A stretch of 64,000 nucleotides of DNA from Bacteroidales bacterium (GTDB lineage: Bacteria > Bacteroidota > Bacteroidia > Bacteroidales > P3): positions 124,001 to 188,000 of the forward strand of contig JAGBJI010000001.1 in assembly GCA_017934545.1 (NCBI GenBank), in the 5' to 3' direction. The position numbers and the translations under genes are program-made. Numbering within the stretch: position 1 is the first letter of the stretch; every line of letters begins with the position of its first letter. Below the pieces are notes generated by a model that was not told the DNA's origin, made no database searches, and saw nothing but the letters and a program-made list of their open reading frames with translations. This document shows positions 8,883 to 17,998 of this stretch, in pieces.

Positions 8883-11072
8883 ATGAATATGAAAAAGATT
8901 TTGATTAGCATGCTATGCCTTGTGTCCGCTTTGTGGTGCGGGGACAACGCCTTGCATTCGCAGCCCATAACGGGCAACGGCTTCAACTGTTTTGCAGCCC
9001 AACGCAGCAGTACCAAATCATTGACAAATTCTTTCGCCCAAAGGTTTTGCCTTTACGATATAAACGGCAAAGAGTATATCTCTTTGATATTAAGGTTGAA
9101 AGACAACAAAGAAAAAACTTCGGAATTTTTGAATAAATACGATTGTTTCGTGGGTTCAAAATGCGGAAGAATAGTCACGTTGAGGTTGAATGTAAACCAA
9201 TTGGACAAGATTGCCAAGGAAAAAAACATACTTGAGATTGAAACGGCACGCAAAGCCGCCGGACAAAATCTGAAAGAAGCCGTATACGATTTGGGTGTGG
9301 ACAAAATCAAGCAAAGCGAACAATTGCTTATGCCGTATACGGGTAAAGACGTTATAATAGGTATAGCCGATTGGGGATTTGATTATACCAACCCCAATTT
9401 TTACGATTCCCTTATGACCCAATACAGAGTTTTGGGTGCTTGGGACCAATACCGCAACCAAGGACCCGCACCCGAAGGGTTTTCTTACGGCACGGTGTTC
9501 ACCGACAAAGAGTCATTGCTTAACGCAGGTACGGATACAGCCAATATTTATGACACGGGATACCACGCTTCGCACGTTGCAGGCATCACGGGCGGCGGAG
9601 GAGCGGGAACGCAATACCAAGGCGTTGCTCCGCAGGCAGAATGGTTGTTTTTGTCTTGGCTGGTTGACGAAGCCTCTTATATGGACGGTTGTTCGTGGAT
9701 GAGAAATGTTGCCAAGCAAAAGAACAAACGTTTGGTTATAAACAATTCATGGGGAGTGTATCTGTTCGGTTATATGGACGGAAGCAGCATGTTGGACGAA
9801 TTCATCAACACCATGAGCGATGAAGACAGCGTAGTGTTCGTCGTAAGTGCGGGTAACAACGGCGGGGAAAACTTCCATATTGAAATAAATCCTGCAAACA
9901 TTGAGGGCGATACGGCAAGAAGCGAGATTGAATTCAATTTCCCTACTCCTGCAAGCAAGAACTATTGGGGTGAAACCATTACTTTGCAGGGCGTTGACAA
10001 CGCAAAATTCGCTTCTTTTATAGAAGTTTACAATTACAAATGGGAAAAACTTTACGAAAGTCCCGTTTTGAAATGCGACGGTTCGGTTGTAAGCGAAGAT
10101 TTCTTCATTATGCCAGAAGGCGACAGCATTATATTCAGAGCCTCTTCGCGTTTTCCGTCGGACAACAGACCTTTGGTTGATTGGGAAATAAGACAAAACA
10201 GATACAAAAACAATATGAACCACGTGGTGTTAGTAGTTACCGACATGGAAGGCACTGTCCACGCATGGAATTTGGCATGTCTGACCACGGGAGTGGGCAA
10301 TTGGGGATTGTCTTTCAAGGATTCGCAAACGGGTTATCTGAAAGGGAATGATTCTTACGGCGTTTCGGAACCTGCATTGGCTGAAAAATGTATCGCCGTA
10401 GCGGCTCATATGTACCGCCGTGACGGATTTTGGATGCCTCAGATAACGGGTTTTTCTTCTCGGGGTCCCGTTTTGGCTCCGTATACCAAACCCGAAATAT
10501 CGGCACCGGGCTATACGATAACATCTTCTTATAACAGTTTTGCTTCAACTCCGAGTACATCTAAAATCAAAGTTGAATTTGAAGGCAGGACATATACCTT
10601 TGATGCGTTAAGCGGTACGTCCATGTCCGCGCCTATGGTTTCGGGTGCGGTAGCATTGATGATGCAGGCCAACGCTTCGCTTTCTGCAGGGCAAATAAAG
10701 CAGATAATCATCTCTACGGCCAAGACTGACGACTACACGGGGGCATGTCCTAACGATACTTGGGGATGGGGCAAACTTGATGCGTACAGTTGCGTTAAAC
10801 AAGCCGAAGAATTGTTGGGTTTGAATGACGCAAAAACCGAGCAGATGTATGTTTACCCCGTACCGAGCGAGGATTATATATATGTAAACGGATTGAACAA
10901 TGCGGACGGTTATACTTGCAAAGTGACGGTTACCGATATGATGCAGCGGCAATATGATTGTAGGATTACAAACGGCAATTGCGTTGAAATAAAGAATCTT
11001 AATACGGGCGTTTATATGCTGAATATTAGGTATAAGAACGAGGTTAAAAGATTTAAATTCATAAAAAAATAA
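8883..11072 (+). CDS. Secreted subtilisin-like serine protease (S8) with T9SS sorting domain
   Basis: A 729-residue exported protease. After a signal peptide (about residues 1-26) comes a propeptide-like region, then the S8 catalytic domain. The triad is visible: Asp163 in IADWGFDYTNP, His228 in YHASHVAGI and Ser580 in GTSMSAPMVSG. The oxyanion Asn lies in SAGNNGG. The His motif is HASH instead of the usual HGTH, and Asp is followed by WG instead of SG or TG. About 200 residues, including a beta-rich insert, lie between the Asn and Ser motifs. A C-terminal sorting domain (MYVYPVPSEDYIYV to the end) marks it as T9SS cargo for the cell surface or exterior. It is a single-gene unit behind a duplicated promoter. 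The substrate is unknown. Confidence 0.92.
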   Translation: MNMKKILISMLCLVSALWCGDNALHSQPITGNGFNCFAAQRSSTKSLTNSFAQRFCLYDINGKEYISLILRLKDNKEKTSEFLNKYDCFVGSKCGRIVTLRLNVNQLDKIAKEKNILEIETARKAAGQNLKEAVYDLGVDKIKQSEQLLMPYTGKDVIIGIADWGFDYTNPNFYDSLMTQYRVLGAWDQYRNQGPAPEGFSYGTVFTDKESLLNAGTDTANIYDTGYHASHVAGITGGGGAGTQYQGVAPQAEWLFLSWLVDEASYMDGCSWMRNVAKQKNKRLVINNSWGVYLFGYMDGSSMLDEFINTMSDEDSVVFVVSAGNNGGENFHIEINPANIEGDTARSEIEFNFPTPASKNYWGETITLQGVDNAKFASFIEVYNYKWEKLYESPVLKCDGSVVSEDFFIMPEGDSIIFRASSRFPSDNRPLVDWEIRQNRYKNNMNHVVLVVTDMEGTVHAWNLACLTTGVGNWGLSFKDSQTGYLKGNDSYGVSEPALAEKCIAVAAHMYRRDGFWMPQITGFSSRGPVLAPYTKPEISAPGYTITSSYNSFASTPSTSKIKVEFEGRTYTFDALSGTSMSAPMVSGAVALMMQANASLSAGQIKQIIISTAKTDDYTGACPNDTWGWGKLDAYSCVKQAEELLGLNDAKTEQMYVYPVPSEDYIYVNGLNNADGYTCKVTVTDMMQRQYDCRITNGNCVEIKNLNTGVYMLNIRYKNEVKRFKFIKK

Positions 11073-11092
11073 AAATAATCTTTGTTTTGTTG

Positions 11093-11122
11093 TTTGTAGT
11101 ATAGAAAAAAATTGTAATTTTG
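11093..11122 (+). promoter_or_regulatory. Promoter for gcvH
   Basis: TTTG at 11093-11096, an 18-bp spacer and TAATTTTG at 11115-11122. The spacer is one base shorter than usual. Predicted start is about 38 bases upstream of the gcvH ATG. Confidence 0.55.
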
Positions 11123-11166
11123 AAGCCTGAAAATACATAATTAACTAATATAAAAAAGGTATAAAG

Positions 11167-11547
11167 ATGAATATTCCACAAAATTTAAAGTATTCGGACG
11201 ACCACGAGTGGTTAAGAATAGAAGGAAATGAAGCTTACGTAGGTATAACTGACTATGCACAACACGAATTGGGCGATATAGTTTACGTAGATGTTGACAC
11301 TGAAGGCGAAACTGTAGAAATGGGTGAAGCATTCGGCAGCATTGAGGCTGTAAAAACAGTATCCGAGTTGTTGATGCCTGTAAGCGGAGAAATATTAGAA
11401 GTAAATGCTGACTTGGAAGACAATGCTGCAGCAATCAATTCAGACCCTTATGGAGCAGGATGGATTGTTAAAATACGCATGACTGATGTAAGTCAGGCAG
11501 AAAGTCTTAAAGATGCCGCTCAATATTCACAAATGTTGGGTCTTTAA
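11167..11547 (+). CDS. gcvH: Glycine cleavage system H protein
   Basis: A 126-residue lipoyl-carrier protein that shuttles the aminomethyl group between the P, T and L proteins of the glycine cleavage complex. The lipoylated lysine is Lys63 in [13 protein letters not shown], and the family start KYSDDHEWL is intact. Neither gcvP nor gcvT is in the window, so the gene stands alone, as is common in Bacteroidota. It has its own promoter and a strong terminator immediately downstream (11583-11614), consistent with a monocistronic transcript. Confidence 0.96.
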   Translation: MNIPQNLKYSDDHEWLRIEGNEAYVGITDYAQHELGDIVYVDVDTEGETVEMGEAFGSIEAVKTVSELLMPVSGEILEVNADLEDNAAAINSDPYGAGWIVKIRMTDVSQAESLKDAAQYSQMLGL

Positions 11548-11582
11548 TATATTTTAAGACATTAAAATGTTTAATAAAAAGT

Positions 11583-11614
11583 AAGGACAGACACTTGCAA
11601 AAGTGTTTGTCCTT
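11583..11614 (+). terminator. Rho-independent terminator of gcvH
   Basis: A 14-bp stem AAGGACAGACACTT / AAGTGTTTGTCCTT with a 4-base loop, one G-T pair, followed by ATTTTAATTTG. Confidence 0.8.
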
Positions 11615-11629
11615 ATTTTAATTTGTTTG

Positions 11630-12049
11630 ATGCGGTTTATGGATTTTTTAAAACGGATTTCGCAAAAACAATACATAGCCCTGTTGATTGCATGGACGGC
11701 AATCATTTTGTTGTTGTTGCTTTTGCCGTCAAAGGCATTCGCATCGGGCGGTAGATTGTTGACAATACCGCATGCCGATAAGGCGGTTCATTTCGTTTTG
11801 TTCGCAACGGAAACTTTTCTTTGCATAAAAAACTTGGAATTCGTTAAGGAAAAAATTCATTACAATATATATCTGTCGGCAGTAACGGACATCTTCTTTT
11901 TCGGGTTACTGACCGAAATCTTGCAGGGTTTGATGTACAACACTGCAAAACGCACTTTCTCGTGGGCGGATTTAGCTTTTGATACATTGGCTGCAATTGC
12001 TGCGGCACTTGTCATGTATTTCAACAAAAGAAAATGTCAAAGAAAATAA
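11630..12049 (+). CDS. VanZ-like membrane protein
   Basis: About 139 residues with the VanZ-like pattern: a hydrophobic first helix (ALLIAWTAIILLLLLLPSKA), the conserved HADKAVHFVLFA segment, and two or three further helices ending in a basic tail. The name comes from VanZ of teicoplanin resistance, but most homologues have no proven role. The start is placed at the ATG at 11630 (11639 is also possible); the frame runs open to 11603, but that lies inside the gcvH terminator stem. Its end overlaps the next gene by 16 bases, so the two are likely co-translated. Confidence 0.7.
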   Translation: MRFMDFLKRISQKQYIALLIAWTAIILLLLLLPSKAFASGGRLLTIPHADKAVHFVLFATETFLCIKNLEFVKEKIHYNIYLSAVTDIFFFGLLTEILQGLMYNTAKRTFSWADLAFDTLAAIAAALVMYFNKRKCQRK

Positions 12050-12870
12050 TTTTTTTTGTAATCTTTTGCGGCACATTGTCCGTTTGTCTTAAAGCACAGA
12101 CGACTGCGGACAGTTTAATCAGCGTGCAGAACACTCCGATGTTAAAAACATTGTGGCAGGACTATTTCAAAAGCAAAGAAAACCGCAAAGAAAAGCGTGC
12201 ATGCTACGTCCGCTACGGACAGTTGTTCCTTAAAACTATTTATTCGCAGGTTTCAGGGCCGATAGGTTATGTAGGTTATTATCTAAACAGGAAAAAGATA
12301 ACCGCAAGGCTTGAAAATTTTTACAACGAAAACAATTTAGGCGACATGGAAAACATAGGTAAAGACATTGCAAACGGCAAAGTGGACAAACAATGTATAA
12401 AAAATTGTTTGGGAGAGTGGTATTACAAACTGTGGTTGTACGGAGATACCCGCTCGCCTGTGGAAAACGGGGGAGTGCCTGATGATTACAAGCCCGGTTA
12501 TTCCATGTTTGTCAGGCGTTGGTTCTATTCCGGGGTGAGAAATCCGCGTTGGAACGCCACCTATATCAACGATTACAGCGACACAATAGTTGAGCTGCAA
12601 ACCGTTTACGACACACGGACGGATGTAAACACCCATAACTACGGAACGGGAGATACCAAATTGGGTACTGTTTTGCGGTGGTACACCGACAATGAGGGTA
12701 AGTGGTGGTTTTTTTATGAGAACACACGCCCTACAGAGCCGAAAAAAGGCAAACTGTTTTACTTCGGAGCGGTTGGATTGGGTACAAAAACCGACGGAAA
12801 ATACAGCACAAACGCAAGCAAACGCGGAAGGTTTGAATTTTCTTTGAACCGTACCGTCACTATTGACTGA
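12034..12870 (+). CDS. Secreted protein of unknown function
   Basis: A 278-residue protein that I do not recognise. A signal peptide (MSKKIIFFVIFCGTLSVCLKAQ) implies export. The mature part starts with a basic helical region (about 30-120) and then becomes rich in Trp, Tyr and Asp (for example RRWFYSGVRNPRWNATYIND and GKWWFFYENTRP), which suggests a compact beta-rich domain. No T9SS sorting domain or lipobox is seen. It overlaps the VanZ-like gene by 16 bases. The aromatic RNPRWN segment is vaguely reminiscent of some phage-derived proteins of unknown function, which is only an impression. Confidence 0.6.
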   Translation: MSKKIIFFVIFCGTLSVCLKAQTTADSLISVQNTPMLKTLWQDYFKSKENRKEKRACYVRYGQLFLKTIYSQVSGPIGYVGYYLNRKKITARLENFYNENNLGDMENIGKDIANGKVDKQCIKNCLGEWYYKLWLYGDTRSPVENGGVPDDYKPGYSMFVRRWFYSGVRNPRWNATYINDYSDTIVELQTVYDTRTDVNTHNYGTGDTKLGTVLRWYTDNEGKWWFFYENTRPTEPKKGKLFYFGAVGLGTKTDGKYSTNASKRGRFEFSLNRTVTID

Positions 12871-12985
12871 TAATAATCTGATTCTTATTTCTTTAAACGT
12901 TCTGTTTTCTGCCTTTAACGGTTGTAAAACATTGTGTAAACCGTGCCTTTTAGCATCGTATAAATGCCTTTTGTTACTTTGTTTT

Positions 12986-13095
12986 TGCCCTTTCAGAAAG
13001 TAATCTCAAAAAAATGTGATTTTTTGAGGCAAAAAAATAGGTTTTTTCACTAAAAAAATCTGATTTTTTTAAAATTGCTTTCAGAAAGGGCAAAA
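12986..13095. repeat. 22-bp modular A/T repeat, copy D
   Basis: Modules at 13009, 13031 and 13053 have centres TGTGA, ATAGG and TCTGA. Arms are TGCCCTTTCAGAAAGTAAT (12986-13004) and ATTGCTTTCAGAAAGGGCA (13074-13092). It lies in the 421-bp gap between the unknown secreted protein and the activase gene. Apart from the promoter at 13237-13268 I see nothing else in that gap. Confidence 0.85.
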
Positions 13096-13236
13096 CTCTT
13101 TTCGCAAAGGGCGGAGGTTTTATGAAAAAGGGCTGCGGTAAAAAGGTTTAAGGGTAAAAGTTTTTGAAGTATTTGGTACATGTTGTTTAATACGGGTTGC
13201 AATAGGATATTAAGACCATATTTTAATACCTTTTTA

Positions 13237-13268
13237 TTTCAGTAGTTCGGAAAGATTTAGTAATTTTG
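13237..13268 (+). promoter_or_regulatory. Promoter for the activase gene
   Basis: TTTC at 13237-13240, a 20-bp spacer and TAATTTTG at 13261-13268. The -33 box has one mismatch. Predicted start is about 15-20 bases before the ATG at 13292. Confidence 0.5.
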
Positions 13269-13291
13269 CACGTTTAATTAATTTACCGCTT

Positions 13292-16200
13292 ATGAATACA
13301 GGCAATACCGATATATACCTTGCAGGGTTGGATATAGGCTCAACGACAGCCAAAAGCGTGGTTGCCGACCCGCAGGGCAACATAGTTTATTCCGTATATA
13401 TGCGTCACAATGCGGATATAAAAGGAACGGTCAAAGAGATTTTTACTCAAATACGCAACAAATTAGGCAAAATATCACTTAAGATGACTTTGTCAGGCTC
13501 TGCGGCGATGGGTCTGGCTGAAAGATGTTCGCTGCCGTTCATTCAGGAGGTGGTTGCACTGAACAATTTTGCCTCAAACATACAGGACAATCTACACACG
13601 ATAATAGATATAGGCGGAGAAGACGCAAAGATAATATTTTTGGAAAAGGACGCATTGCCAGACATGCGTATGAACGGCAACTGTGCTGGCGGTACGGGTG
13701 CGTTTATAGACCAAATGGCGGCGATACTCAACATGACAATAGCCGAAATGGACGCAAAAGCGGCACAAAGCACCTGCCTTTATCCGATAGCATCGCGTTG
13801 CGGAGTGTTTTCCAAGACCGACGTTCAGAATTTGGTTGCCAAAAACGTTCCGGTTGAAGACATTGCGGCAAGCATTTTCCACGCCATAGCGGTGCAGGTG
13901 GTCAGTGCGTTGTCAAGGGGTAAGGATATAAAACAGAAAATATTGTTGGCAGGCGGTCCGTTGACCTTTATTACTTCGCTGAAAAAAGCCTTTTTGGAAT
14001 ATTTGGATATAGACGCTTCGTCGCTTGTGCAGGTCAAAGACAACAACCTTTTGGTTGCAATGGGTTGTATGTACAACAAAAAAGCGGAAGTTTTGACTGC
14101 AGACGAGATTGAACGGCGTATAATGGCCGACGACACTTCGCTGACGGTGAAAAACGATAAGAATCTTCAGCAGTTGTTCTCCTGTGAAGAGGAGTATCAG
14201 GCGTGGAAAGAAGAAAAAATAAAGTTGGGCGGCAATGAAGGAGAACTCAAGGGCTATAACAAAAAAGCATATTTAGGCATAGATTCGGGCAGTACGACAA
14301 CGAAGATAGTGTTGTGCGGCGAAGACGAGAAAATATTGTTTAAGTATTACGGCAAAAACGACGGTAACCCTATCAATGCAGTCATCAAAGGGTTGAAACA
14401 ACTTAAATCGGAGATTGAAAAACAAGGAGCCGCTCCCGTGATTTGTGCAGGCTGTTCAACGGGTTACGGAGAAGATTTGATTAAGGCGGCGTTTTCGTTC
14501 AATACTTCCGTCGTTGAAACCATTGCACACTACAAAGCGGCCAAAAAGACGCTGCCTTCGGTGGATTTTATCCTTGACATAGGCGGACAGGATATGAAAG
14601 CCATGTACATAGAAGACGGCGTGCTGAACAGAATTGAGCTTAACGAAGCGTGTTCTTCGGGTTGCGGAACGTTTATAGATACGTTTGCAACGGGATTGGG
14701 GCGAAAGATTGAAGATTTTGCACATGAAGCCTTGTTTGCATCTTCGCCCTGCGATTTGGGAACGCGGTGTACGGTGTTTATGAACTCAAAGGTAAAGCAG
14801 TTTTTGAGGGAAGGACGTTCGGTTGCCGACATTTCGGCGGGATTGTCCTACTCTGTAGTCAGAAATTGTCTGTACAAAGTGTTGAAATTAGAGGGAAGAA
14901 CATTGGGCGAAAACATAGTCGTTCAAGGCGGAACCATGAAAAACGACAGCGTAGTGCGGGCTTTGGAGATTTTGTTAGGCACCGAAGTTTACCGTTCCGT
15001 ATCTCCAGAGCTTATGGGTGCGTACGGATGTGCGTTGCATGCCAAACAGTACAATTACAACAAGGAGATAGTTCCGTTGGAATTGGACAATCTTATACAG
15101 GCAGATGATTATACTTCAAAAAATACAGTATGCAAGGGTTGCCAAAACAATTGTACGGTCACTACATACAAGTTTAAAAACAACAATATCTTTCATTCGG
15201 GCAACAGATGCGAAAAAGTGTTCAACTCATCAGCCCAAGCCGTAGTGAAAGGTGACAATATATACCATTATAAATATAAAAGACTGTTCGGTTCTGATAA
15301 ACAATACGAGAAAGAAAAGTACGATACGGGCGTCAAAGACAGAAAATTTGCTTATCAAATAGGCATTCCGCGGGCGCTGAATATGTTTGAAGATTATCCG
15401 TTTTGGAAATCACTGTTTGAAAACTGCGGAATAGAACCCGTACTTTCAGATGTTTCCCGTTACAATACATATGAGAAAAGTCTGAACCAAGTAATGAGTG
15501 AGAATATTTGCTTTCCTGCCAAGCTTACGCATTCGCATGTGGACAATCTTGTGCAGAAAGGATTCAAACATATATTCTTTCCGTATATAGTATATGAGAA
15601 ATCATCGCAGGGAAAGGAGAACAACACGTACAATTGTCCGATAGTATCGTCGTACAATGTAATAATAAAACATCTGAAAGCTAAATACAAAGACATAACT
15701 ATTGACAATCCCGTCTTTACTTTCAAGGATGAAAAGTTGTTAAAGAAGAATTGCTTTGAATATTTTGCCCAAACGTTTAACGTAAACAAGAAAGTGTTTG
15801 ACAAAGCATTCGCATCGGCTTTGAACGCAAGGGCTGAATTTGAAAAGGATTTGTATTTGAAAAACGTTGAGTTCTACAACCGTGCAAAGAAAAACAATCA
15901 ACTGATAATTTTGCTTGCAGGCCGTCCGTACCATACCGACGATTTAATCCAACACTCAATAGCAAATATTGCATCGCATTTAGGTGCTACGGTGATAAAC
16001 GAGGATATTGCACGCAATGAAAGCTATCTTAACGGCGGCAATTCGTTCATCGTGTCGCAATGGTCGTACATCAACCGCATAGAAAACGCCGCCTTTTTTG
16101 TGGCAAAACAAGGCAATGACGTACATTATGCACAAATGACCTCGTTCGGTTGCGGACCCGATGCCTTTCTTTTGGACGATGTACAGGATATATTGAAGCG

Positions 16201-17575
16201 TCACCACAAGTCAGCTACGTTTTTGAAGATTGACGATATACAAAATGCGGGCAGCTTAAAACTCCGTATCAGGTCGTTGATAGAAAGTATAAAGATAAAC
16301 GGCAATCCTGCACAAAAACAATCAATACCTTTTACCGACACCAAGGATTTCTCCGTGCAGGAGAAGCACCGCACCATACTTGCTCCGTTCTTTACGGAGT
16401 ATATCTCGCCGTTTCTGCCCGAATTGTTCAAGATTAACGGCTACGAACTTGAGGTTTTGCCCAAGAGTGATGAGATTTCGGCCGAAGAAGGTCTGAAATA
16501 CGCCAACAACGAAGTGTGTTACCCCGCAACATTAATAGTGGGCGATGTGATAAAAGCCCTGAAGAGCGGAAAATATGATTTGAATAAAGTGGCGTTCGGC
16601 ATAACCCAGACAGGAGGACAATGCCGTGCGACGAACTATTATGCAATAATACGCAAGGCATTGGTAGATGCGGGATTCAAGGACGTTCCCGTTATGAGCG
16701 TATCGTTCGGAGCCGACACTGCAAAGAAACAGGACGGATTTAAACTCAATTGGCGTAAAACCCTTCCGATAGCTTTGTCGGTGCTACTTTTCGGAGATGC
16801 ACTCTCAAGACTGTATTGTTCTACCGTAGTGCGTTGCAATAGCGAAGACAAAGACAGGGTTAAAGACCTGCACGACGGCTACATACAAAAAGTAAAGCAG
16901 TTGATACTAAAGCAGGACGGCAAAAGCATAGACAAGTTGCTCAAAGCGGCGGTTGAAGACTTTAATTCGTTCCTGCCCGAAGAGAATATGCCGCGGCAAA
17001 AAGTCGGAATAGTAGGGGAGATATACCTTAAATACCATTCTTTTGCCAACCACGACGTAAGCAATTGGCTTATAGAACAGGGCATAGAGGTTATACCGCC
17101 GAGTTTGATAACTTTCTTCGTTCAGACTTTCGTTAACGGAAAAGTGAACCGTGAGTTTAACGTGGAAAAACGTTCCGTTCCGCAGTTCGTTATGGATTTC
17201 TTCTACAAATTGGTCAAAAAACGTATTGACAGATGCAACGAAGCACTGCGTAAGTTCCGCTATTATCACCCGATAGACGATATTTTCTCGCTTGCCGATA
17301 AGGTTAAAGGCATATTGCCTCTGTATACGCAATTCGGCGAAGGTTGGTTGCTGCCCGCAGAAATAGTCAACATGGTGCAAAGCGGGGTGAATACGGTAGT
17401 GTCGCTGCAACCTTTCGGCTGCATAGCCAATCATATAATATCAAAAGGCGTGGAGAACAAAATCAAACAGATGTATCCGAAACTTAATTATCTGGCTTTG
17501 GATTTTGACAACTCCGTAACGGACGTAAACATCAAAAACAGACTGTTGTTGATGTTGGAAAGCATAGAGAGTTAA
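13292..17575 (+). CDS. Acyl-CoA dehydratase activase fusion (BadF/HgdC type, tandem ATPase domains)
   Basis: A 1427-residue fusion. Two ASKHA-fold ATPase domains of the BadF/BadG/BcrA/BcrD family are visible: the first from LDIGSTTAK (13-21), the second from IDSGSTTTK near residue 330. Each has its own cysteine segment (NGNCAGGTGAF and NEACSSGCGTF), the region that in HgdC-type activases holds a shared 4Fe-4S cluster. A DUF2229-like region (about 680-900) and a dehydratase-D-like C-terminal part follow. Activases use ATP to inject one electron into 2-hydroxyacyl-CoA dehydratases or related reductases. No such partner is in the window. It is monocistronic, with its own promoter and a strong terminator. 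The true substrate of this long-fusion subgroup is not known to me. Confidence 0.85.
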   Translation: MNTGNTDIYLAGLDIGSTTAKSVVADPQGNIVYSVYMRHNADIKGTVKEIFTQIRNKLGKISLKMTLSGSAAMGLAERCSLPFIQEVVALNNFASNIQDNLHTIIDIGGEDAKIIFLEKDALPDMRMNGNCAGGTGAFIDQMAAILNMTIAEMDAKAAQSTCLYPIASRCGVFSKTDVQNLVAKNVPVEDIAASIFHAIAVQVVSALSRGKDIKQKILLAGGPLTFITSLKKAFLEYLDIDASSLVQVKDNNLLVAMGCMYNKKAEVLTADEIERRIMADDTSLTVKNDKNLQQLFSCEEEYQAWKEEKIKLGGNEGELKGYNKKAYLGIDSGSTTTKIVLCGEDEKILFKYYGKNDGNPINAVIKGLKQLKSEIEKQGAAPVICAGCSTGYGEDLIKAAFSFNTSVVETIAHYKAAKKTLPSVDFILDIGGQDMKAMYIEDGVLNRIELNEACSSGCGTFIDTFATGLGRKIEDFAHEALFASSPCDLGTRCTVFMNSKVKQFLREGRSVADISAGLSYSVVRNCLYKVLKLEGRTLGENIVVQGGTMKNDSVVRALEILLGTEVYRSVSPELMGAYGCALHAKQYNYNKEIVPLELDNLIQADDYTSKNTVCKGCQNNCTVTTYKFKNNNIFHSGNRCEKVFNSSAQAVVKGDNIYHYKYKRLFGSDKQYEKEKYDTGVKDRKFAYQIGIPRALNMFEDYPFWKSLFENCGIEPVLSDVSRYNTYEKSLNQVMSENICFPAKLTHSHVDNLVQKGFKHIFFPYIVYEKSSQGKENNTYNCPIVSSYNVIIKHLKAKYKDITIDNPVFTFKDEKLLKKNCFEYFAQTFNVNKKVFDKAFASALNARAEFEKDLYLKNVEFYNRAKKNNQLIILLAGRPYHTDDLIQHSIANIASHLGATVINEDIARNESYLNGGNSFIVSQWSYINRIENAAFFVAKQGNDVHYAQMTSFGCGPDAFLLDDVQDILKRHHKSATFLKIDDIQNAGSLKLRIRSLIESIKINGNPAQKQSIPFTDTKDFSVQEKHRTILAPFFTEYISPFLPELFKINGYELEVLPKSDEISAEEGLKYANNEVCYPATLIVGDVIKALKSGKYDLNKVAFGITQTGGQCRATNYYAIIRKALVDAGFKDVPVMSVSFGADTAKKQDGFKLNWRKTLPIALSVLLFGDALSRLYCSTVVRCNSEDKDRVKDLHDGYIQKVKQLILKQDGKSIDKLLKAAVEDFNSFLPEENMPRQKVGIVGEIYLKYHSFANHDVSNWLIEQGIEVIPPSLITFFVQTFVNGKVNREFNVEKRSVPQFVMDFFYKLVKKRIDRCNEALRKFRYYHPIDDIFSLADKVKGILPLYTQFGEGWLLPAEIVNMVQSGVNTVVSLQPFGCIANHIISKGVENKIKQMYPKLNYLALDFDNSVTDVNIKNRLLLMLESIES

Positions 17576-17609
17576 TAGTTTTTGTACTGAAGAATACATA
17601 ATTCTTTGT

Positions 17610-17640
17610 AGCCGCAACCGAAAAGGTTGCGGCTTTTTTT
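17610..17640 (+). terminator. Rho-independent terminator of the activase gene
   Basis: A perfect 10-bp stem AGCCGCAACC / GGTTGCGGCT with a 5-base loop, followed by six T. Confidence 0.92.
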
Positions 17641-17650
17641 AGTTTTAATT

Positions 17651-17762
17651 TTTGCCCCTTGAGAAAGTAATTCCGAAAAAATCACATTTTTTGCCTCAAA
17701 AAAATAGGTTTTTTCACTGAAAAAATCTGATTTTTTTCAAACTCTTTTCAGAAGGGGCAAAA
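17651..17762. repeat. 22-bp modular A/T repeat, copy E
   Basis: Modules at 17676, 17698 and 17720 have centres TCACA, ATAGG and TCTGA. Arms are TTTGCCCCTTGAGAAAGTAA and CTTTTCAGAAGGGGCAAAA. Between the activase and barrel genes. A degenerate trail of AAGGGCAA-like echoes runs on to about 17930. Confidence 0.85.
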
Positions 17763-17929
17763 CTCTTTTCGCAAGAAGCAAGAACAAATCTGCGATGGGC
17801 AAGAATATTTTTACAAAGAGGCAGACTCAAAATGGCAAAGTGCAGAAATATTTTCACAAAAAGGCAGAAAAATTTTCTGAACAGGTAATTAATGTTGCCG
17901 CACAGGATAAAAACAAAGATATAAAGGGC

Positions 17930-17972
17930 AAAAAACAAAAACCGCTTAAGGTTATGAAAAAACGTTAAGCGG
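17930..17972 (-). terminator. Terminator of the minus-strand barrel gene
   Basis: On the minus strand CCGCTTAA (17965-17972) pairs with TTAAGCGG (17942-17949), then a T-rich run (complement of 17930-17941). It lies 26 bases past the stop of the barrel gene. Confidence 0.75.
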
Positions 17973-17998
17973 CGTTTTGATTATTTATGATTATCAGG

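Noticed and set aside
17651-17762. A/T modular repeats as ordinary Rho-independent terminators
   Set aside because: They may terminate, but several genes next to them already have a good GC-rich terminator (for example 17610-17640), copies also lie upstream of genes, and three modules with long arms exceed what a terminator needs.
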